Source: RUG572 sp964386385
GTDB taxonomy: Bacteria > Verrucomicrobiota > Kiritimatiellia > RFP12 > UBA1067
Direction of reading: 5' to 3'
Assembly: GCA_964386385.1 (NCBI GenBank)
Contig: CAYLRN010000003.1
Location: 124,001-188,000 of the forward strand
DNA length: 64,000 nt
A model generated the notes under the pieces. It did no database searches. It worked only from the letters and a program-made list of their open reading frames with translations, and was not told the DNA's origin. Position numbers and translations under genes: made by a program. Shown here one piece after another: positions 42,168-50,471 of the stretch. Each line of letters starts with the position of its first letter. Position 1 is the first letter of the stretch.

Positions 42168-42978
42168 ATTCATGTCCACGGTAGACTGGCTGATGCACGG
42201 AGGCGTCGCGTTCGCGCTGAACCTCCTCACTGCGGCTCTGATTCTCTTCTTCGGCTCTTTCGCCGCAAAGGCGATTGTCGCCGCGACGCGCAAGTCCCTG
42301 AAGAAGATGAAGCGCGTGGACGAGCTTCTGGCGACGTTCATCTGCAGCGTCGTCTCGAAGACGTGCTGGGCGATTCTCGCAGTCCTGGCCCTCGCCCGCC
42401 TTGGCGTGGAGGTGGGGCCGCTCGTGGCGAGTTTGGGCGTCACCGGCGTCGTCCTCGGCTTCGCGTTCAAGGAGTCGCTGGGGTCGCTGGCCGCCGGTCT
42501 CATGATTGCGCTCAACCATCCGTTCAAGGTCGGCGACTACGTTGTCGCCGCCGGAGTGGAGGGCACCGTCCTTGAGTTGAACATGATGGCCACCGTGCTG
42601 GCGACGTCGGACAACAAGCGCGTGACTGTGCCGAACGGCCTTGTCTGGGGCAAGCCTGTCACCAACTTCACCGCCCTGGGAATACGCCGCGTGGACTTGT
42701 CCGTCGGCGTCGCCTACGGCTCGAACCTCGACGAGGCGATTCGCGTTGCACACGAGACGGTGGCGGGCGTCCCCGGCGTCCTTGCCGACCCGCCGCCGGT
42801 CGTCCGGATTCTTTCGCTGGACGCCTCGTCCGTGACGATCGCGCTGCGCCCCTGGGCGACGTGCGGCGACTACTGGAACGTGCATTCCGCCGTCCAGAAG
42901 GCAATCGAGGAGGCGTATGCCGCCGCGGGCATAGAGATTCCGTTCCCGCAGATGTCCGTCCACGTGGAGAGCAGGTAG
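42157..42978 (+). CDS. MscS family mechanosensitive channel
   Basis: A 273-residue small-conductance channel of the short MscS type: three N-terminal helices (TM near 15-40, 65-85, then the pore helix VGPLVASLGVTGVVLGFAFKESLGSLAAGLMIAL), a beta domain with the signature HPFKVGDYVV and VTVPNGLVWGKPVTNF, and an alpha/beta C-terminal vestibule. It releases solutes during osmotic downshift. ATG 42157 overlaps the ligase stop by 11 bases; the following gene begins directly after its stop, with no gap. Confidence 0.94.
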   Translation: MKAEFMSTVDWLMHGGVAFALNLLTAALILFFGSFAAKAIVAATRKSLKKMKRVDELLATFICSVVSKTCWAILAVLALARLGVEVGPLVASLGVTGVVLGFAFKESLGSLAAGLMIALNHPFKVGDYVVAAGVEGTVLELNMMATVLATSDNKRVTVPNGLVWGKPVTNFTALGIRRVDLSVGVAYGSNLDEAIRVAHETVAGVPGVLADPPPVVRILSLDASSVTIALRPWATCGDYWNVHSAVQKAIEEAYAAAGIEIPFPQMSVHVESR

Positions 42979-43401
42979 ATGGACTGGCCGCGGCATGGAA
43001 CGCGCAGTGCGCTTCGCTTCGGAAGCCGCATTCTTCTCGTCGCGGCCTTTGCCCTTTCCGCAGTCCTTTCCCTTCCCGCCGCCGCGGAGGCGGACGACGC
43101 GGCGGAACTTCGCTTGCAGGTCGCCGCCCTCAAAGCGGAGTGCGAGACGCTGCGAAAGGAGAACCAGGATCTTCGGCGGGAGCTCGTGGCGCGTCGGACC
43201 GGATGGGCGACGACGAACGTGCCGGTCCGCGTAGAGGGGAGCGGCGGCGCGGTGGCGGCCGGCGAGGCGCCGGCGACGGGCTACTGGCTGTCGTCGAAGT
43301 CGCGAATACGGCACAATCCGCGCTGCCGCAATTTCGGCAGGGTGAAGGGGAGGCCTTGCAAGGCCGGCGAAGGGCGTCCATGCAAGACGTGCGGCGGATG
43401 A
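42979..43401 (+). CDS. small secreted coiled-coil protein with Cys/His-rich C-terminus
   Basis: A 140-residue protein with signal peptide (about 1-36, LPAAAEA), a coiled-coil (40-70, LRLQVAALKAECETLRKENQDLRREL) and a compact tail with RHNPRC, GRPC and GRPCKTCGG: one His and four Cys, probably a metal-binding ribbon seen at the end of many PVC secreted proteins. Function unknown. It begins directly after the mscS stop and its own stop overlaps the next ATG (ATGA), so it is translated in a coupled set. Confidence 0.72.
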   Translation: MDWPRHGTRSALRFGSRILLVAAFALSAVLSLPAAAEADDAAELRLQVAALKAECETLRKENQDLRRELVARRTGWATTNVPVRVEGSGGAVAAGEAPATGYWLSSKSRIRHNPRCRNFGRVKGRPCKAGEGRPCKTCGG

Positions 43402-44330
43402 GCGTCCGGCCTTTTATGCGCCGAATCGCCGCGGCGGCGCGCCTCGCCGCGACGTGCCTTGCCGCGCTGTCGCATTCCGCCCTTGGCGACGTGGTGGCGA
43501 TGACTTGGAACATGAAGTGGTTTCCGTCCGGAGTCGCGAACCTCAAGGCGGACGCGAACGCGGAGACGAGGCGCATTCTCATGGCGGGCGGCGTCGTGTC
43601 CGCCGCATACCACGACCAGTGCCGGAAGGACGCCCCCGGGCTCGTCCTTCTCGCGCAGGAGGTGCGCGACGCGGATTCGTGCAGGCGCTTCGCGGAGGCG
43701 AGCGGCGTCAGCGGACTGAAGGTCGTCGCGGTGAGCGAGTTCGCGGACCCCGCCGGCGTCCCCTACTGGCAGCAGCAGGCGATTCTCTCCACGCTCCCGG
43801 TCGTCGATTCGGGATTCGCCGTCTGGGCGCACGACGACGGCGTCTCCATCCCGCGCGGATTCGCGTATGCGCTTCTGGACGGCGGCGGCGACGGAAAGGT
43901 GCTGTGCTTCAGCCTCCATCTCAAGAGCAACCGCAACGACGGCGGCACGCTTCTCGGAACGCAGAAGAACATCTACAAGCGCGAGGTCGCCGCCGCGCAG
44001 ATCCTTGCTCTTGTCAGGGAGCGGCGCGTCGGGCTTGACGGCGACGTCAAGATCCTTGTGGGCGGCGACTTCAACACGAACGAGGACAATCCGCTCTTCG
44101 TGAGCGAATCCACGCTGCGCTCCTTCTACGGCGCCCACTTCAGAAGCTGCTTTCGCGACTTGAAGAGGTCGCAGTGCGTGACATGGCCGGGAAGGGGAGG
44201 TCTTCCCGATTCCACTTTCGACTACATCCTATATCGAGGATTCGACCGCATCGTCTCCCGCCGCATATATTCGGGTTCGCCCGTCTCCGACCACAACCTC
44301 GTCGCCATAAGGCTCAGGGCGGCAAAATGA
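43398..44330 (+). CDS. secreted endonuclease/exonuclease/phosphatase-family protein
   Basis: A 310-residue EEP-superfamily protein with a signal peptide ending near SALGD. The fold motifs are present: MTWNMKWFP (Asn), LLAQEVRD (catalytic/metal Glu), LHLKSN, GGDFNTNEDNP (Asp/Asn), and PVSDHNLV (final Asp-His). Such enzymes cut DNA, RNA, phospho-sugars or lipids; the secreted form may act on extracellular nucleic acid or lipid. ATG 43398 overlaps the upstream stop (ATGA), and its own stop overlaps the next ATG the same way. Confidence 0.88.
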   Translation: MSVRPFMRRIAAAARLAATCLAALSHSALGDVVAMTWNMKWFPSGVANLKADANAETRRILMAGGVVSAAYHDQCRKDAPGLVLLAQEVRDADSCRRFAEASGVSGLKVVAVSEFADPAGVPYWQQQAILSTLPVVDSGFAVWAHDDGVSIPRGFAYALLDGGGDGKVLCFSLHLKSNRNDGGTLLGTQKNIYKREVAAAQILALVRERRVGLDGDVKILVGGDFNTNEDNPLFVSESTLRSFYGAHFRSCFRDLKRSQCVTWPGRGGLPDSTFDYILYRGFDRIVSRRIYSGSPVSDHNLVAIRLRAAK

Positions 44331-45088
44331 ACCTGGCGCTGTTTTTCGAGGGCACGGGGCAGGGAGTGCGCGGGAAGAGGACGAACGTCTCGCTCGTGCA
44401 CGAGGCCTGCGTGGAGGACGACGGGCAGCGGCTTCATCTCGAGGCGGGGCCAGGCGCGCGCGTGGGCACGTTTCTTCTCGGCCGTACGTCGGGCGTAGGA
44501 TGGCGGACCATCTTCGCGGACGCCCGCCGGTGGTACGAGGGCCAGGTGGCCTCGCGTCCGTCCGGAGCGCCGCCGGACAGCGTGTTCCTCTTCGGCTTTT
44601 CGCGCGGCGCCCTTCTCGCCCGCCATTTCGCCGCCTGGCTGGACAAGCTGGGCGTCGAAGTCGTCTACATGGGCCTGTGGGACACGGTCGACGCGACGCC
44701 CGGCCTTGCCGTCTCCGAGGAATGCCCCGCGAACGTGCGCTTCGCCCGCCATGCCGTCGCGGAGCACGAGGCGCGCCGCTTCTACGCGCACGTGCCGCTC
44801 AGGGGCGGGCGGGTGGAGGAGGAGCTCTTCCCCGGCGTCCACAGCGACGTGGGCGGACTCTACGAGGACAACCACGAGCTGGCGGACGCAGCGCGCGCGT
44901 GGGTCGCCTCTCCTGCCGCCGAGCGCGGGCTGCGCTTCCGCGTCGGAACGGACTTCTCCTCGACGTGCGCCCCCGCCACGGCGGTGCGCCACGATTCCCT
45001 CCGCCTCGTCTCAAACCTCTTCGGACTCCTCCGTCCGGTGCGCCGCCTCTTCCCCGCCACGATGCGTCGCCACGGCGAGCGGAAGTGA
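44327..45088 (+). CDS. DUF2235 (Tle1-like) phospholipase-type hydrolase
   Basis: A 253-residue alpha/beta-hydrolase-like protein. FLFGFSRGALLARH carries the GFSRGA nucleophile elbow (Ser near 91) of the DUF2235/Tle1 family; GLWDTVDATPG and FPGVHSDVGGLY (Asp/His) complete the family pattern. In characterised cases Tle1 is a type VI effector lipase, but no T6SS gene is near and no signal peptide is visible; the N-terminal LALFFEGTGQG is the usual cytoplasmic start. Coupled by ATGA to the EEP gene. Role unknown; phospholipid hydrolysis inferred. Confidence 0.85.
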   Translation: MNLALFFEGTGQGVRGKRTNVSLVHEACVEDDGQRLHLEAGPGARVGTFLLGRTSGVGWRTIFADARRWYEGQVASRPSGAPPDSVFLFGFSRGALLARHFAAWLDKLGVEVVYMGLWDTVDATPGLAVSEECPANVRFARHAVAEHEARRFYAHVPLRGGRVEEELFPGVHSDVGGLYEDNHELADAARAWVASPAAERGLRFRVGTDFSSTCAPATAVRHDSLRLVSNLFGLLRPVRRLFPATMRRHGERK

Positions 45089-45130
45089 CGCGCCGCCTTC
45101 AACGCGCTGTACGCGCGACGGCGAAGGGGC

Positions 45131-45159
45131 TTGATTGTCCCGCCGATTTGTGGTTTAAT
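45131..45159 (+). promoter_or_regulatory. tgt promoter (TTGATT-17-TTTAAT, extended -10)
   Basis: TTGATT at 45131-45136, TGG plus TTTAAT (45154-45159), spacer 17. ATG 45171 is 11 bases downstream with no ribosome site, so the leader should be only a few bases. Confidence 0.65.
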
Positions 45160-45170
45160 GTCCACCCTCA

Positions 45171-46307
45171 ATGACACAGACACCTCCAGTGGGAACGTTC
45201 GAGATCCGGACGCGGGACGCGCATTCGCGCGCGCGCACCGGCGTCCTTCACACCGCGCACGGCGCGGTCGAGACGCCGGTGTTCATGCCCGTCGGCACGC
45301 AGGCCACCGTCAAGGCGCTCGAGCCGAGGGACTTGCGCGAGAACGGAGCGTCGATAATCCTCTCCAACACCTACCATCTGATGCTGCGTCCCGGCATGGA
45401 CGTGATCGCCAACGCGGGCGGGCTGCATTCGTTCATGGACTGGGAGCGTCCGATCCTCACCGACTCCGGCGGCTTTCAGGTGTTTTCGCTTGCGAAGATG
45501 CGCAAGCTCACGCCGGAGGGCTGTTGGTTCAACTCGCATCTTGACGGGCGGCGCGTGTTCCTAGGCCCGCGCGAGTCGATGGAAGTCCAGAGGATTCTCG
45601 GCAGCGACATAGCGATGTCGTTCGACGAATGCCTCCCGTGGCCGTGCGACAGGGCGCGGGCGGAGAGGAGCGTGGCGACGACGATCGAGTGGGCGAAGGC
45701 GTCGCTTGCGGCTCCGCACGCGACGGGGCAGCTTGTCTTCGGCATTGTCCAGGGCGGCGCCTTCGACGACATTCGCCGCCATTGCGCGGAAGAGCTTGTA
45801 AAACTTGATTTTCCGGGCTACGCCATCGGCGGCGTCTCCGTCGGCGAACCGGAGGCGACGATGTACCAGGCGGTGGAGGCCTCCGTGCCGTTTCTGCCGG
45901 ATTCAAGGCCGCGCTACGTGATGGGACTTGGCGTGATGACGCAGATGGCGGAGTGCGTGGCGCGCGGCGTGGACATGTTCGACTGCGTGATACCCACGCG
46001 CGTGGCGCGCCATGGCACGGCGCTCACGCGCCATGGGAACGTGGCGATCAAGGCGGCGAAGTGGGAGAAGGACCTTTCCCCCGTCGAGGAGGGATGCACG
46101 TGCTACTGCTGCCGGAATTTCACGCGCAGCTACGTCCGCCATCTGCTCCACGCGGGCGAGATTCTCGGCGTCAGGCTTCTCACGATACACAACGTGCACA
46201 GGCTCTGCGAGTTCGCCGGCGAGATGCGCGCGGCGATCGACGGCGGCACGTTCATGGAATGGAAGGAGCGGCTTCATGCCGACCAGCGCGGAGGCGCGGG
46301 CGCATGA
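45171..46307 (+). CDS. tgt: queuine tRNA-ribosyltransferase
   Basis: A 378-residue TIM-barrel enzyme that swaps guanine 34 for preQ1 in GUN-anticodon tRNAs. Motifs: TPVFMPVGTQATVKAL, DSGGFQVFSL with the catalytic/base-binding Asp, SFDECLPWP, GLGVMTQMAECVARGVDMFDCVIPTRVARHG (nucleophile Asp), and the zinc site CTCYCCRNFTRSYVRHLLHA. Full length. Located just before yajC, a common pairing. Start at ATG 45171 is fixed by the family N-terminus. Confidence 0.97.
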   Translation: MTQTPPVGTFEIRTRDAHSRARTGVLHTAHGAVETPVFMPVGTQATVKALEPRDLRENGASIILSNTYHLMLRPGMDVIANAGGLHSFMDWERPILTDSGGFQVFSLAKMRKLTPEGCWFNSHLDGRRVFLGPRESMEVQRILGSDIAMSFDECLPWPCDRARAERSVATTIEWAKASLAAPHATGQLVFGIVQGGAFDDIRRHCAEELVKLDFPGYAIGGVSVGEPEATMYQAVEASVPFLPDSRPRYVMGLGVMTQMAECVARGVDMFDCVIPTRVARHGTALTRHGNVAIKAAKWEKDLSPVEEGCTCYCCRNFTRSYVRHLLHAGEILGVRLLTIHNVHRLCEFAGEMRAAIDGGTFMEWKERLHADQRGGAGA

Positions 46308-46387
46308 GCGCCGCAATGGCGTTTTGAAGGAAAACAGAAGCCGCCGGGCGGAAGGCCCGTCCCGGCGCGAACACAAAGGAGAATGAG

Positions 46388-46840
46388 ATGAACATGTTCT
46401 TTGCACAGGCGAGCGCGGCCCCGGCGGCCGCCCAGACGACGACGGCCCCAGCGGCCGTTTCCGCAGCGCCCGCCGAGACTGCCGCGGCGGCACCTGCGAC
46501 GGCGGGCGAGCTCCAGCCGGCGGAAGGCCAGGCGCCGCGTCCCCAGCCGCAGCAGGGCGGCTTCAGCATGCTCGTGCCGATGCTGCTGATCTTCGCGCTC
46601 TTCTACTTCATGATGATCCGTCCGCAGCAGCGCAAGGAGAAGGAGCGCCGCAAGATGATCGACGAGCTCCGCGCCGGGCGCAAGGTCGTCTTCGCGGGCG
46701 GTCTCTTCGGCACGATCGTGGAGGCGAAGGAGGCGACGTTCAGGATCGAGATCGCCGACGGCGTCGTCGTCGAGGTCGCCAGGGCGTCCGTGCAGAACGC
46801 CGTCGACGAAGCGGCCGCGGCCGAGCCCGCCAAGAAGTAG
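46388..46840 (+). CDS. yajC: preprotein translocase subunit YajC
   Basis: A 150-residue single-span membrane protein. The N-terminal 60 residues are Ala/Pro-rich; the YajC core is MLVPMLLIFALFYFMMIRPQQRKEKERRKMIDEL (about 63-96) followed by the KVVFAGGLFGTIVEAKE beta domain. YajC binds SecDF and helps protein export. Longer than usual by the N-terminal extension, which may be periplasmic. AAAGGAG precedes ATG 46388. secD and secF, the usual next genes, are absent. Confidence 0.93.
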   Translation: MNMFFAQASAAPAAAQTTTAPAAVSAAPAETAAAAPATAGELQPAEGQAPRPQPQQGGFSMLVPMLLIFALFYFMMIRPQQRKEKERRKMIDELRAGRKVVFAGGLFGTIVEAKEATFRIEIADGVVVEVARASVQNAVDEAAAAEPAKK

Positions 46841-46853
46841 CGCGTTTTTTCGC

Positions 46854-47900
46854 ATGGGGTTCGCGCAGGGAAAGTACGGGGTGCAGTACCATCCCCGTCA
46901 GCGGCGTCCGGAGAGGATTCGCCTTCGTCGGACTCTGCTTGCCTGCGCCGTCTCCCTTGCGCTTGTGGGCGCGGCGGCCGCCCTCATCCTGCGGAGTTCC
47001 GTGGACGACGGCGACGACGCGCGCCATGACGATGCCGTTCGTCCGCCGTCTGCCGTCGTCGCGCCCGTCGCGGCGGACTACTCCGCCCCCGTGGACGCGC
47101 CTCCGGCCGCGCAGCCGCCGGCGAGGAGGTCCGTCGCGACGGGCGCGGCCGGGACTGCGGTCAATTCCGCGTCTAGGCGCGCGGAGAAGAAGACTGTCGA
47201 CCTGCCGCGGCCCGACGCGCCGAACGGCAGGGGTGCGGACGCCACACGGAGGCGTCCGCTGCCGGCGTGGCTGGAGAAGACCGTCGAGGACTCCGGCAGC
47301 CGCCCGATCAAGGTGCGCCAACAGCTTGAACGCCTTGCGCAGGGGCTGCGCGAGGAGCGGCTTGCGCTTGCGATAGACGCGCTGGAGCGTCTTTACGACC
47401 AGCCGACGATGGCGGACCTGGAGCAGCATCTCGTAAGCCAGCTGGGGCTTCTCAACATGCGCCGGCTCATCGCCGAGACGAACACGCCGTGGACGGTCAT
47501 GCAGACCATCCGCCGCGGCGACACGCTTGAGCGCCTTTCGCGAGAACGCCGCACGACGCTGGCGGCGACGCGGAAGCTCAACCCCGGCGTCGACCCCGCC
47601 CACCTGAAGATAGGGCAGAAGGTGCGCCTCCTCAACTATCCGAACGCTGCGCTCGTGATACACAAGAAGCTGGAGTACGCAGACCTGTTCATGAAGAACG
47701 GGAGCAGGCTTTTCAAGCGCTACTGCCTTCGCGTGGACGAAAAGGCCGCGCCGGGCGTCTATCCCGTGTCGGGAGAGGGCAGGGAGACCGCTGCGGCGAT
47801 ATTCGGAAGGCTGGGCGTCAGGGCGTCGTCGAAGTCGGAGCGCGAAGAACTTGAGATGTTCATGTCCTCCGGTTCGCGCGTCACCGTTTCCGAGCAGTAG
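46854..47900 (+). CDS. membrane-anchored LysM protein
   Basis: A 348-residue protein with an N-terminal basic region and one hydrophobic helix (TLLACAVSLALVGAAAALIL, about 27-46), a Pro/Ala-rich linker, a helical region (145-215) and one LysM domain near 222-265 (IRRGDTLERLSRERRTTLAATRKLNP). The last 80 residues (NAALVIHKKLEYADLFMKNG, then GVYPVSGEG) resemble the start of an L,D-transpeptidase YkuD domain but stop before any catalytic HGT or Cys motif. Likely peptidoglycan-binding. Start at ATG 46854, 14 bases after yajC. Confidence 0.82.
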   Translation: MGFAQGKYGVQYHPRQRRPERIRLRRTLLACAVSLALVGAAAALILRSSVDDGDDARHDDAVRPPSAVVAPVAADYSAPVDAPPAAQPPARRSVATGAAGTAVNSASRRAEKKTVDLPRPDAPNGRGADATRRRPLPAWLEKTVEDSGSRPIKVRQQLERLAQGLREERLALAIDALERLYDQPTMADLEQHLVSQLGLLNMRRLIAETNTPWTVMQTIRRGDTLERLSRERRTTLAATRKLNPGVDPAHLKIGQKVRLLNYPNAALVIHKKLEYADLFMKNGSRLFKRYCLRVDEKAAPGVYPVSGEGRETAAAIFGRLGVRASSKSEREELEMFMSSGSRVTVSEQ

Positions 47901-47946
47901 CGTCGTCTGCGCCAGCCCTCGGAGACGCCCGAAGAGCGGACTTTTG

Positions 47947-47955
47947 TGGTATAAT
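47947..47955 (+). promoter_or_regulatory. extended -10 promoter for serS
   Basis: TGG plus a perfect TATAAT (47950-47955), 34 bases before ATG 47989, with a GAAAGAAG purine stretch near 47975-47982. The -35 is weak. Confidence 0.65.
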
Positions 47956-47988
47956 CTCCATGTTTTCCAAAACGGAAAGAAGCACAAC

Positions 47989-49287
47989 ATGATCGACATC
48001 AAGAAGATAAGGGAAGATTTCGACGGCACTGCCGCCCAGCTCGCCCGCCGCGGCGTGGAGAATGAGACCGTCGCGAAGGCGCTCGGCCTGGACGCGCGCC
48101 GCCGCGCGCTCCTGGCGGAGACGGAGACGCTCAAGGCGCGCCGCAACGCGGCCTCGAAGGAAATCGGCGTGAAGGCAAAGGCCGGCGAGGATATGACGGC
48201 CCTCAAGACCGAGATGCGTTCCGTCGGCGACCGCATTGCCGCGATCGACGGCGAACTTGCGCAGATCGAGACCGACCTGCGCGAGACGATGCTGATGATT
48301 CCGAACGTCCCCGCCCCGGAAATCCCGACCGGCGCGGATTCCTCCTCCAACGAGGTCGTGCGCCTCGTCGGCGAGTGGAAGGACCCCGGCTACGGGATTC
48401 CGGACCACATGGCCATCGGCGAAAGACTCGGCCTCTTCGACTTCCCGCGCGGCGTGAAGCTCACCGGCACCGGATTCCCGATACTTCTCGGACAGGGCGC
48501 GAAGCTCCAGCGCGCGCTCATCCAGTACATGCTGGACCTCCACTGCCAGAAGCAGGGCTACACTGAAATGCTTCCGCCGTTCATGGTCAACCGCGCCTCG
48601 ATGACCGGCACCGGCCAGCTCCCGAAGTTCGCGGAAGACCTCTACCATTCCGACGCGGACGACTTCTGGATGATCCCCACCGCCGAAGTGCCCGTGACGA
48701 ACTTCTACCGCGACGACATCTTCGACGGCGTGAAGCTCCCGAAGATCACGCCCGAATCCCCCGTCAAGCTGACGGCCTACACGCCGTGCTTCCGCCGCGA
48801 GGCGGGCGCCGCCGGCAAGATGACGCGCGGACTTCTCCGCGTCCACCAGTTCGACAAGGTGGAGATGGTAAACTTCGTCCACCCCTCCACCTCCTTCCGG
48901 CAGCTTGAAACGCTCGTCCACGAGGCCGAGGAAGTGCTGACCGGACTTGGGCTTCACTTCCGCGTCCTCATGCTCTGCTCCGGGGACATGGGCTTCTCCG
49001 CCGCCAAGTGCTACGACCTCGAACTCTGGGCCCCCGGCGAGAAGCAGTGGCTTGAAGTCTCGTCCTGCTCGTGCTTCACGGACTTCCAGGCGCGTCGCCT
49101 CAACTGCAGGTTCAAGGACGCCGATGGAAAGACGAAGCTCGTCCACACGCTCAACGGCTCCGGCGTCGCCCTGCCGCGCCTCGTCGTCGCCCTTCTGGAG
49201 CAGCATCTCCAGGCGGACGGTTCGGTGCGCATTCCCGAAGCCCTCCGTCCGTACTTCGGCGCGGATTCCATCGCCCCGACGAAATAG
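47989..49287 (+). CDS. serS: seryl-tRNA synthetase
   Basis: A 432-residue class II aminoacyl-tRNA synthetase. The N-terminal coiled-coil arm (about 30-100, rich in Lys/Arg/Glu) binds tRNA-Ser; the core has the TGTGQLPKF segment, PTAEVPVTNFYRDD, FRREAGAAGKMTRGLLRVHQFDKVEM (motif 2 region) and TLNGSGVALPRLVVALLEQHLQADGSVRIPEALRPY (motif 3). Complete. ATG 47989 matches the family start. The 18-base gap to the next gene suggests readthrough. Confidence 0.97.
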   Translation: MIDIKKIREDFDGTAAQLARRGVENETVAKALGLDARRRALLAETETLKARRNAASKEIGVKAKAGEDMTALKTEMRSVGDRIAAIDGELAQIETDLRETMLMIPNVPAPEIPTGADSSSNEVVRLVGEWKDPGYGIPDHMAIGERLGLFDFPRGVKLTGTGFPILLGQGAKLQRALIQYMLDLHCQKQGYTEMLPPFMVNRASMTGTGQLPKFAEDLYHSDADDFWMIPTAEVPVTNFYRDDIFDGVKLPKITPESPVKLTAYTPCFRREAGAAGKMTRGLLRVHQFDKVEMVNFVHPSTSFRQLETLVHEAEEVLTGLGLHFRVLMLCSGDMGFSAAKCYDLELWAPGEKQWLEVSSCSCFTDFQARRLNCRFKDADGKTKLVHTLNGSGVALPRLVVALLEQHLQADGSVRIPEALRPYFGADSIAPTK

Positions 49288-49304
49288 CCGGGGACTTCAC
49301 GCCG

Positions 49305-50426
49305 ATGGGAAGGAACTACTGGCCCGTGTTCATCATCGTGGCGGCGCTTGCCTCGGCCGCCACGTGGCGCTTCTCCCCGCAGTTCGGACGCAGGATGCCC
49401 AAGTCCTTCCGCGACCAGAACCGCGCGTTCGTCGGCGCCGTCATGGGACGCGGAATCGACCCGCGCGCGGTGTCCGCCGACGAACTAGCCGCGATCGAGG
49501 AGATCGGCCGGGAGTTCGACGCGGAAATGGCGGCGGACGAGAAGGCCGCCGCCGTCCGGGCGAAGGCGGCGAAATCGTCTTCGGCGCCGCGCTCGCTCGT
49601 CCGCGTCCAGGCCCCAGTCGCCGAGGCCGTTTCCGAACCGCCTCCCTCCGTCGACACGACGAAGGAAATCGAAAGGGCATGGGACCCCGGGGACGTTGAG
49701 CCGGCCGCCGTCTCTTCCTCCGCCGCCCAAAAGCCCGTAGACGTTCTGGATGACGTCTCGGAAGACGCCATCGCCGCGGCGGACCCGGACGATCCGACTC
49801 CCGCGCAGAAGGGCGTCAGGGCGGTCAGCCAGATGGACGCCGACTGGGCGGTCCTGCGTCAGACCACTCTGGTTGAGCGTCTTGACGGCGCTCCGCTCGG
49901 TCGCGTGAAGGGCGGGCGCTTCTTCGTAATCGAACGCCGCTTCAACTCCGACGACGGTCTCATGCTCATCGGCAACTTCACCCCGAAGAAACTCGACGAG
50001 CCCGTGCAGATTCCCGCCTTGAGCGTCTACGGCTTCACCGGCTCGCCCGACAGGCTTTCCGCCCATCAGCGCGACTGCCTTAGGAAGTACTACGAACTGC
50101 GCGGCGCGGCGGTCGAGCGCCGCGCGGAACTCGCGGAGGCGTCCGCGAAGGCCAGCCCGTACCTCAAGCCCGCCGCGGACGCGCTCCGCGAATTCCGCGA
50201 ACGCGCGAAGAAGGCGGAACGGGCGAGGGACTCGGACGTCAACCGCAAGGCGACCTACGACCTTTCCGCGCTTCGCGCAAAGGTGCAGGAACTCAACCGG
50301 AAGCACAAGGCGTGGAAGGAACGCCACGCTGGAGAGATGGCCGACCCAGAAAAGGACGCGGCCTACTTGAAGATTCTTGAAGAGCAGAAGGCGTATGCCG
50401 CGTCGATAACGGGGCTTGCATTCTAG
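49305..50426 (+). CDS. membrane-anchored hypothetical protein with Ala/Pro linker and coiled-coil
   Basis: A 373-residue protein I do not recognise. An N-terminal hydrophobic helix (YWPVFIIVAALASAATW, about 5-22) anchors it; 50-165 is a low-complexity Ala/Glu/Asp/Pro linker; 185-270 is a compact domain (LVERLDGAPLGRVKGGRFFVIERRF, then PALSVYGFTG); 275-365 is strongly charged and probably coiled-coil. The layout suggests an envelope-spanning or periplasmic linker protein. It sits 18 bases after serS. Confidence 0.7.
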   Translation: MGRNYWPVFIIVAALASAATWRFSPQFGRRMPKSFRDQNRAFVGAVMGRGIDPRAVSADELAAIEEIGREFDAEMAADEKAAAVRAKAAKSSSAPRSLVRVQAPVAEAVSEPPPSVDTTKEIERAWDPGDVEPAAVSSSAAQKPVDVLDDVSEDAIAAADPDDPTPAQKGVRAVSQMDADWAVLRQTTLVERLDGAPLGRVKGGRFFVIERRFNSDDGLMLIGNFTPKKLDEPVQIPALSVYGFTGSPDRLSAHQRDCLRKYYELRGAAVERRAELAEASAKASPYLKPAADALREFRERAKKAERARDSDVNRKATYDLSALRAKVQELNRKHKAWKERHAGEMADPEKDAAYLKILEEQKAYAASITGLAF

Positions 50427-50471
50427 CGACGCGCCTTTAGCCTTAAACAACACGCCAACAGGAGGAGAAGC

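Noticed and set aside
44327..45088. Type VI secretion effector with immunity partner
   Set aside because: The DUF2235 gene resembles Tle1, but there are no T6SS components, no VgrG/PAAR domain, and no lipoprotein immunity gene next to it.
47960..47992. 10-codon reading frame ending at the serS start (possible leader peptide)
   Set aside because: Its ATG is only 4 bases after the -10, so it would not be transcribed from this promoter.
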